64,000 nt of DNA from Owenia fusiformis (Eukaryota > Annelida > Polychaeta > Sabellida > Oweniidae). A program made the position numbers and the translations under genes. Below the pieces are notes generated by a model. The model did no database searches, had not been told where the DNA came from, and saw nothing but the letters and a program-made list of their open reading frames with translations. Of the stretch, positions 55,837 to 64,000 are shown piece by piece; position 1 is the stretch's first letter; every line of letters begins with the position of its first letter. The DNA lies in assembly GCA_903813345.2 (NCBI GenBank), contig CAIIXF020000003.1, positions 535,633 to 599,632 on the forward strand, given 5' to 3'.

Positions 55837-58800
55837 TCAATTAGCATATCTGGCTGGTTTGTTAACCTCTAGTCCTGACTTTGATCTAGTCTGAATGCCT
55901 CTCTGAGTAGGTACTGTATTATGTCTGGGTGACATAGTGGTACTGAGAACAGTAAACTGTGCACTATCTTTAGTGTCACGATACACACTTGTATTGTTTT
56001 GACTATCCATAGACACATCTACAGGTTTGTGAACTAGTGGACTTGATATACCAATCTGTTCTGATGGACCCTGATTTGTGTCACTGTTATGTAAAATTGG
56101 TTTTGACTTACAAAATTTGTAAATCAGATTATCATCATTATGTGGACTTGGACTTCTGGATCTGTGGTATAAGACTGGTTTGGGACTAAATGTACTGGCA
56201 CTTCTGACCATAGAACCATTTACACTGGGACTTTTATGACTGGGACTTTTATGACTGGGACTTGGAATTGCCATTATGTGACGCCTGTTACGTCTGTAAG
56301 TTCCCTTAGGAGTCTCAACAATATATGACCTAGGTGAACTATGTTTACATTTGACAACACCTCTTGTTTTCCATCCCTTTTCCTGGTCAGTTTTCAATAA
56401 AACTTGTGAACCCGGTACTAGTTCAGTCAAAGGTCTCACTCCATGATGTTTGTCAAAATTGGTTTTGTACATATTCTTAGCAGTCTTGTCATTTAAGGCT
56501 ACCTGTCTGAGATTAGGCCATTTCGGGTTGAGATTGCTAGGCAGTGTAGGGACTGTAGATTTGATTTGCCTACCCATAAGCAATTGAGCTGGCGATGCTC
56601 AAGTCGCAAAGTGAGGCGTAGCGCGATAAGTTAATAAAGCTAGGTAAGGATCTTCCTGACACAAAATACGCTTCAAAATCTGGCCTCCCTCTCAACCTGA
56701 CCATTTGCCTGACTAAAATGTGGACTACTTGTACAGTGAATAAAATTGTACCTTTCCGCAAATTCTTTGAACTCTGCACTGGTAAATTGCGGACCGTTAT
56801 CTGAAATGCATGTTTCACAAACACCGAATCTTGCAAAAATAATCTTCAATCTGTCTATGATACTTTTTGCAGTTGTGTTTTTGTTCATTTTAGCAATTTC
56901 CGGATAACGCGAAAAATAATCTACCACTACTAGCCAGCGGCAATTTTCATACTCACATAAATCCACAGCTATCTTGGACCATGGACGCTTGGGAAGAACT
57001 GTAGGCATCAAAGGTTCCTTCCTCTGTGTACTTTTGATTGATTGGCAATGTTCACATTTTTCTATCATGACTTTTATTTGTGAGCTCATACCTGGCCACC
57101 AAACTGATTGATTGGCTCTACTCCGGCATTTTGTAATACCAAGGTGACCATCATGAATTCTACTCAAAATCAAGTTTTGCATACCTACTGGTACGACCAC
57201 TCTATTTCCATGAGTTATTAAACCATTGTATAGGCTCAAAGCACTCCGCTCAGGGAAAAATGGCTTAACAACCGGGGGAACGGACTTGATATTTTCTGGC
57301 CATCCATGCGTTACATAATCACGCACACGCAGTAATACAATGTCTACATCTGTTTCTACTCTGATTTTCTCAAGCAAGTAATCCGCAATCGGTCTAGCAC
57401 TATCTATCGACGCGAGATACTGTTCTATATCTTCTTGAGATGTATCAAGAGATTTACCTACCTCTATTGGATCCCGACTAAGCATATCTGCCACATGCAT
57501 GTCCTTACCTGGAACATATCTAGCAACTGCATTGAAACGCATCAGTCTGATCAACAATCTTTGACATCTAATCGGTACAGTGTCTAAGTCTTTGATATTA
57601 ATCAATGGTACTAAGGGCTTGTGATCTGTCAATACTTCAAATCGATCGAGACCAATGAGAAACCGTTCAAAACGTTCAGTTGCCCATACCGACGCGAGAC
57701 ATTCTTTTTCTATCTGTGCGTACTTTTTCTCACTATCATTAAGACTTCTCGAAGCGTAACAGACTGGCTTGAGGCCATTTGAATGTTCCTGAAACAAACA
57801 CGCTCCAATACCATAACTACTACTGTCCGCACTTACAATTGTAGGTTTATTCGGATCATAGAATGCTAACACGGGCGCACGGGTGACCAATTCCTTAATT
57901 TTGTCAAAGGATTCCTGCTGGGCCAACTCCCATGTGAAACTTACCTCTTTCAGCAGTAGCGCATACAATGGGGCAGCTATCGTAGCCATACCTGGGATAA
58001 ACTTTGCAAGATAATTGGCTGTACCCAGAAATCTCCGTAATTCTGTGACATTTGTAGGTACAGTGAGCTTCAGTATAGCTTGCACATTGCTATCTGACGG
58101 ACTAATTCCATCTTTCGTAACTGTATGTCCGAAGAAAGTAACGCGCGACTGACGGAATTTACATTTCTTCTTATTAAGCTTGATTCCTACCTTCTTGAGT
58201 GTCTGCATAACACGTTCCAAACGCTCATCATGTTCAGCTTTGTCCTTGCCATGGACTATCAAATCATCTATGATATTTTCAACACCTTCATGGTTCTCCA
58301 AAAGTCCGGCCATTACACGCTGATACAACTCACTCGCGAATGAAAGTCCAAACGGAACGCGGTTGAATTTATATCGACCAAATGGGGTCATGAAAGTTGT
58401 TAAATATGAACTTTCTTCATTTAACACTAATCCCCAAAAACTATTGGACGCATCTAGAGTTGTAAACACTGTAGAGCCCTGCATTTTGTGAAACAAATCC
58501 TCAGCAGAGGGCAACATGAATTTTTCATTTTTCACAGATTTATTCAAATTTCTGAGATCTACACATATTCTAGGTTCTGGATCTGACTTCTTCTCAACAA
58601 CAACCATAGGAGCACACCATTCTGTTGGCTTTGTTACTCTTGAAATGACACCCAAATTCTCAAGTTTTTTCAATTTATCTTGTACACGCGGCATCATAGG
58701 CAAACTTACCCTTCGCGAAATACTCACACTGTACGGCTGGGCATCATCCTTCAAATTTATCTTGACAGGGTCAGTTTTAATTTTACCAATCTCACCATAC

Positions 58801-60128
58801 ATTTCAGATGATGTTTCAATTGACTGAACACGTCGAACCAAACCCATCCCGATGGCACATCCCCTCGATAAAAGACTCATGTCTGAGGTCATGTCAGCTA
58901 CATGTATATCTGTCTTAAAACGTTTGTTGTCTAAGTCAATTGTCCCAGAAAACTTACCAACACAGGCTACATTACCACCTGGACTTTTAAGTTGGACCTT
59001 GGAAGGTTTAAGGACAGGGGGCTTATCAAAAGACTCAAACACACATTGGGGCATAACAATAACATCGGCACCTGTGTCCAGTTTGAACATGATTGGTTTA
59101 CCATTTACCCTGAGTTCACTCACCCATGGTGGTTCCTCGTTGTTGATGTCAATCACACCGACCTCGTCAACACGAAAATCTTGTGTAGGCTCATCATCAT
59201 GCTGGAATCTCGGCTTAGGAATATCACCAACCGGATACATATCGTCACAGACAATCTCGCCAATGAATGCCTGGTAATAATCGTCATCTTCATGTTGATC
59301 ACTATCACAATCAAGTATTTCATGAATGTTTTTGCGCTTATCCATTGACTTTTGGTTTCGTTTGTTGCAACAACGTTTGTAGTGGTTCATGCCACCACAC
59401 TGCAAACATGTTTTACCATATGCACCACACTCCCTAGGCTTGTGTGTTAACGCACACTTCTTACACTTGAATGCAACTGATTGTGATTGTCCCTTGGACT
59501 GTGTTGTTGACCTTTTCGACCTCCTAGACCTGGTGACGTCATCCAGATTCTGCGGGGTTTCCGACTTCAGATGCACGGGTGCGACGTGCTCTCTGATCCG
59601 CGCCATTTCAATCACCTTGGCAAATGTTAATTTGCTATAGTCCATTATCTTTACCTTTTCTGATAAATCTTTATTGTTCATACCGTTAACAAACTGGTGC
59701 AAAAGTTCACGTTCAGTATTATCGAAAGAGCATATGTCGGCTTGATCGTATAACTTACGTATGAAACTATCTACAGTCTCCTCAGACGACTGTTTCATGT
59801 GATGAAATGTTTTCTGTTCTTCAATCACATTCACCTTTGGCGTGAAGTATCTGTCGAATTTGTCCATTACAACCGTGAAGGATTTCTTGTTCTCTGCTTC
59901 AGTGAACACAAATGTCTTGTATATTGTCTCCGCTTTCGGTCCCATGCAATAAAGCAATGTATTTATCACTTGCGTATCGTCAATCAAATCAACACTAGCG
60001 ACGCCATTTTCCAATCCGACTTTCAAATTTGAAGCTGATTGAAAACGTTCGAATCTCGACCTCCAGTATCTCCATTCTCTGGGTTGCGTAACATCAAACG
60101 CTTGCGGAGGCTCTAACCGAAAGGCCAT
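55837..60128 (-). CDS. gag-pol region of the Ty3/gypsy element
   Basis: Likely start at MAFRLEPPQAFDVTQ (60128). Gag occupies about 60.1-59.4 kb and ends in a CCHC knuckle (CLQCGGMNHYKRC, near 59.4 kb). Then come an aspartic protease (LDTGADV, about 59.08 kb), reverse transcriptase (about 58.75-58.2 kb, with VDLRNLN, LDASNSFW and IDDLIVHG), RNase H (about 57.85-57.45 kb, SADSSSYGIGACL, TDHKPL), and integrase with HHCC finger (about 57.2-57.03 kb, HDGHLGITKC...CEHCQ) and catalytic core (VDYFSRY, SDNGPQFTSAEF, about 56.95-56.77 kb). A basic C-terminal domain without chromodomain follows. The order PR-RT-RH-IN and the tail type fit the Mag clade. About one interruption. Confidence 0.9.
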
Positions 60129-60196
60129 CACTGTTGTTAAGAGACAAATACTCCTAGTATCGTAGTAAATCCAATTTACAAACACATCTGACACCA

Positions 60197-60368
60197 TGTC
60201 AACTTTACATAACAATATTTGAGTTCTAAACTAATTATTTATTCATGACGTCATCTAATGTTACAATGTATCAATTACACTGTACGAAATCATTTCACAG
60301 TACATCAACTATTCCCGGGGATACTCTCACCTGTATGGAGCATTTACATATATATCAATAATATGACA
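60197..60368 (-). repeat. 5' LTR of the Ty3/gypsy element
   Basis: 172 bp, all but one base identical to the 3' LTR. Confidence 0.95.
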
Positions 60369-60407
60369 GGCAGGGTCGATAATACAATAACATCATTTAA
60401 TAGGGAA

Positions 60408-60464
60408 ATATAGTGAAATATTGGACCGAGGGCCGAAGGCCCAAGATCCAATATTTCACTATAT
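60408..60464. other. perfect 18-bp hairpin with a second stem in its loop
   Basis: ATATAGTGAAATATTGGA and its exact complement TCCAATATTTCACTATAT are separated by 21 bases that themselves contain GGGCC-GAA-GGCCC. It may be a small MITE or a cruciform-forming site. No gene adjoins it. Confidence 0.7.
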
Positions 60465-63400
60465 TGCTCGCAGAAATGACGTCATTAGTATTTTTACCAC
60501 CGTTAACAACCAGGGCTGAGATAGCAAGAAAATCTTACGCACTGAACGATATCTAATTTCCCCGGGAAAAATTGCCGGTCCAGAATATATTCTAGACCAG
60601 TCCATATGGACCACCACTATGACTTCACACATTTCTCAGGTCGACATAGTAAAATGAACGCCTTCTAAACTAGTACTTAAACTCCTAGAACTGGCCCGGC
60701 AAGGTGGTAATAATTAAACTTAGTAAAATGAAAGAACATTAAACAAGGTTTTATTATGCGAAATAACACTTTAACAGATGCGGAATTTGTTTGGGCTACA
60801 TTTTTGGCTCACTCGGTATTAGACTGCACTTTGATAGTATTCATGATGTCATATGTTGGGTAAAAGGTGATGATTTAACCTACTGTTGATGGCAAATTCA
60901 TTTTAATACGAATGAATAGTGGCATGTGCTATTTATATCTAATGAGCCATAAAATAGTAGGTTGATCTGGCAGTTGTAAGTTGAATTCGCGAATACTACT
61001 TGTAATGGGGTTTCAAAGCCCGTGGTCACCTATGTAGTTTCTTCATCATAGGTCAAATCCACTCAAGAATGCCCTTAATTACAATGGTGTTATATTAGAT
61101 TTATTAATTTCTTGAATCACAGCACCCTTAAGCGTAATCATAATTCCGTTGATTCACCTACAGCATAGGCCTAGGGAAAAGCAGTAGGAAGGCAGCTTAT
61201 GAGTGCTCTTGATGTTCATAAGCTTACTACTACTTTTACATAGGCCTATGGCCTACAGATATGTTTGGGATCCCTTATTTAAACCAAATGAGACCCCCTT
61301 TAGTGAATAACAACCTGGTAGTCGTCTAAGGTATAGCAACATGTTCAGTTTGTTATTTTATAGAAGGTCACTGAATCCTCTAATCGTTCATTCAGTTATG
61401 GATAAACTATGAGTACTGGGTTTTATGAGAAATAATAGCAGAGGGGCTTGGCCTGAGGCTATTAGTTCTCATAAGACCCATTTCGAATAATTTATCTAAC
61501 TTAAAACCCACACTGACTCTTAGGAAGGGTAAATGACCCATGATCCAAGTTTAGAAAAATTATTTTGTATTAACTGTGAGGTAAATGTGTAGAGAAGTGG
61601 GTTGGTTTAATTGGTTCAGCTTCAATGCACCGCATGTATCAGGCAAGGTACAGTTAAAAAGTGTATTTATTTTGTGTTTACAATTCAACTATTGAGTGAT
61701 TGAAAATGGTTTAATAAGTACAGATTCAGTGCACTGCATGTGACAGTCAAGGTGTAATATTGAGCCAAACACTGTCAATCATATTTTGTGCCACACTGGT
61801 TTTAAATAGCTTACATTGTCCATTCTTCAAAAACAATACAACATGAATGCACTCCTCTTTCTTACTACTGTACATTCTTGAAGGTGAAAAAGGTCTTCAA
61901 ATTGATCATTTTTTCAAAATGATCTTCAGGGTCTCAAAAATGCAAATCTGACTTTAGATTTTACAATTATTGACCGTCAATGACCTCAATGTAAAGAGGG
62001 TCTAGAAGGTATTTTTCAACTTGCTTCGAATTGACCGAATTTACAAAATCACTTACAAGTTTTCAGAAGTCAAATCTGACGTTTGATTTGACATTTGACC
62101 TCTCAAGTTCAAAAAGGTATTTTTCAACTTGCTTCAAATAACCTTTTTATTTTCAATATTTGACTTCAACTACAAGGTGGTGACATTCGTAATCTCATAC
62201 CCATGTAAATGGGTGGTGATACAGTTTTTGAAGGGTTTAATTATTAAAGTTCTAAAAGATTGTTCAATCTAATGCTATCTGAGGTATAAATACATTCATA
62301 GTATCCATAGATGTGAAATTCGTCTAGTCAAAGATAGATAGATATAGAGTCATAAAATAAAGCCAGAATTGTTAATTTTAGTTTTTCATTGATTGTCAAA
62401 ATAGCGCCATTCAAAGGACTTTTCAATAGAGAAAATCCATTCTAAATACGTTTTAAATAAGTTTTAAATATGTCAGGGTATTCTGTGTATCATTTTATTT
62501 AATCACAGCATGAAAAAAGATTATTGTAGTCTCAGGAATCGTAAATTCACATGAGAGTGTATTTTGTGCAGTTGTGCTTAACAGTGGATGATGATTCCAT
62601 ATTGAATAGGGGAGCAATCTAAATGTTGCAATATAGGTGACACCTTTTAGACGACTTCCTGAAATTTCCCAGCAAATAAAAAACGTTTTAGTGTAGATTG
62701 GTTCTATAGTGAACGAGCATTTCAATTAGGCATTTTTTATCGAGGATAAAATAGCAAAGGTAAACAATTTTGCAATTCTGGCCTTATTTATGATTAGAAA
62801 AATGTTAGATCTATAGGACCTACACGTAGGTCTACAAGTGCATTAATGCACCTACAATTCATATAATCTGAATAATCTGAAACGTTAGAATTAAACTCTT
62901 CAAAGAATATATCATGCCCCAAGTACGCGGGTACGTGGGTATGAGGTATAAGGTTTTTCATACAAAGCCCGAGGTATTGACTGAGGGAATAGAGTGATCG
63001 AGTGCCAATATCATAATTACACAAGTAAATACACCTATTGTCAAAGGGTAAAACCCATAGCATTAAACTGTTTATTCCATAAAAATTCCAATCAGCAAAC
63101 ACAATTCAATAAAGAGAACAGGTGCGTTTATTGGCAAATAATATCCCCATGGTCAAAATAAATAATTCTTAGGTGTTACATGAAGAATAGAATGTTATAT
63201 AACTCTTTGGAAAATATTAAAGTGCTCGGGCACATATAGACTGAGCCATTTAGTTCAGTTAGGTTGTATTGACTTACATGGGGTCGAGCATCGTTGACTT
63301 AACATGAGGATATCAACAGATCCCTATAGATGCCATTGGTTTCCATTGATTATCACAAAAATACCAAAAATACACTATGAGCTGAATCGACAGCAACCTT

Positions 63401-64000
63401 AATAATTTCATAATATGACACAACTGGTTTATCTCATCAAATGTGCAAATATGATGTTTGCAATCGATTCAGGTCATACTTAAAATTAAATGATTGTGCA
63501 TTTTTTCATCATTTTTTCCCTACAAAATGGCTATAGAAAAATGCTCCAAAAACAACTTTGACACTTATCAAAAATCATACAACTTTGTAAAACCAAAGAA
63601 TATACTATTATATTTCATTATGTAGTAACATATGTGGATAAGATGTAGGAATGCTTAGGATCCAAATGGATTTTGACAGACATAAAAATACTTCCTGGTT
63701 TGGAATCTATGCCTCTACACTTCATGATTGAATTATGACCCTAATAAGTGGCCTATACACCAATACAGTGCTGAATATAGGTCAACAAGATACTAGTGTG
63801 CATATAAATGTAATAATTAAAGCAGAATACTCATGTTGAAAAATCAGATGAACTATTTTTTCTCATAGGGAGATCCCAATGGAGAGTGCATATGGTCCTT
63901 TGAAATGAACAAAAAATGCAACAAATGTTTGGTCAAACCATTTGAGAAAATTATTATCTGCATGTACTCTAGATCTGTATACAGTGGTACCTGTATCAAT
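60465..64000. other. AT-rich sequence, no gene recognised
   Basis: No exon with splice support, transposon end pair or tandem repeat was found. Near 62000-62170 the phrase GGTATTTTTCAACTTGCTTC occurs twice about 110 bases apart. Confidence 0.35.

Larger units (their letters stand above)
55338..60368 (-). mobile_element. Ty3/gypsy retrotransposon, Mag-like, with both LTRs
   Basis: Two 172-bp LTRs (TGTCAAC...AATATGACA) differ at one position and are flanked by the 5-bp target duplication GGCAG (55333-55337, 60369-60373). On the minus strand the 5' LTR is followed by a primer binding site TGGTGTCAGATGTG (tRNA-Leu-like) and the 3' LTR is preceded by a polypurine tract AAAAAGGGGAGA (55510-55521). 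It encodes gag, protease, RT, RNase H and integrase. It looks nearly whole and young, with about one break in the coding region. Confidence 0.95.

Noticed and set aside
58125-59640. Plus-strand frames inside the retrotransposon
   Set aside because: Antisense shadows of the gag-pol region.

Overview
The window is nuclear DNA of an animal. It has spliced genes with GT..AG introns, long AT-rich introns and intergenic DNA, many small inverted-repeat transposons, LTR elements and one 500-base assembly gap (29489-29988). The element mix (Mag-like Ty3/gypsy, animal-type EnSpm, hAT, many TA-flanked mariner-like elements) and the divergent GABA-B-like receptor fit a marine invertebrate such as a hemichordate or lophotrochozoan. 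The species cannot be fixed from sequence alone.

Left part (1-19 kb): two possible 3'-terminal exons on the minus strand (106-224, 773-840); two long TGCAA-rich tandem arrays (898-3480); diverged repeats built on AAAATGGCGGCCATTTT (4.2-5.25 kb); and a minus-strand three-exon gene or pseudogene (5707-7517) whose last exon is a coding minisatellite of 45+45 bp. A 3.1-kb DNA element (7743-10884) lies upstream of that gene's visible exons and itself carries a small hAT element with a perfect 8-bp target duplication. Further on are an envelope-like fossil (about 14.1-14.7 kb) and the 3' end of a LINE reverse transcriptase (17772-18077).

Middle (19-32 kb): a segment carrying EnSpm transposase remnants and a retroelement integrase fossil is present as copy A (19192-24980), copy B (26085-29488, cut by the gap) and a short copy C (25675-26080). 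Copy A carries two foldback elements, and copy B preserves an almost perfect empty site for one of them. After the gap comes a non-coding LTR element (to 32247) that sits directly against a 118/106-bp tandem array.

Right-centre (32-51 kb): a minus-strand class C receptor gene, GABA-B-like. Nine exons (51160 down to 35018) join in consistent phase, giving most of the Venus-flytrap domain and the first transmembrane helix. Its introns hold at least ten mobile elements. The TM1 exon is followed by three decaying tandem copies of its own 3' half (34650-35008). The array at 32248-33796 reads, on the same strand and in compatible phase, as about 14 copies of a TM2-like segment. This looks like minisatellite expansion out of transmembrane exons and is the most unusual feature of the window.

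Right end (52-64 kb): a tandem-like repeat block (52020-53330), a young Mag-like Ty3/gypsy retrotransposon on the minus strand (55338-60368; 172-bp LTRs, GGCAG target duplication), a perfect hairpin (60408-60464), and otherwise anonymous AT-rich sequence.
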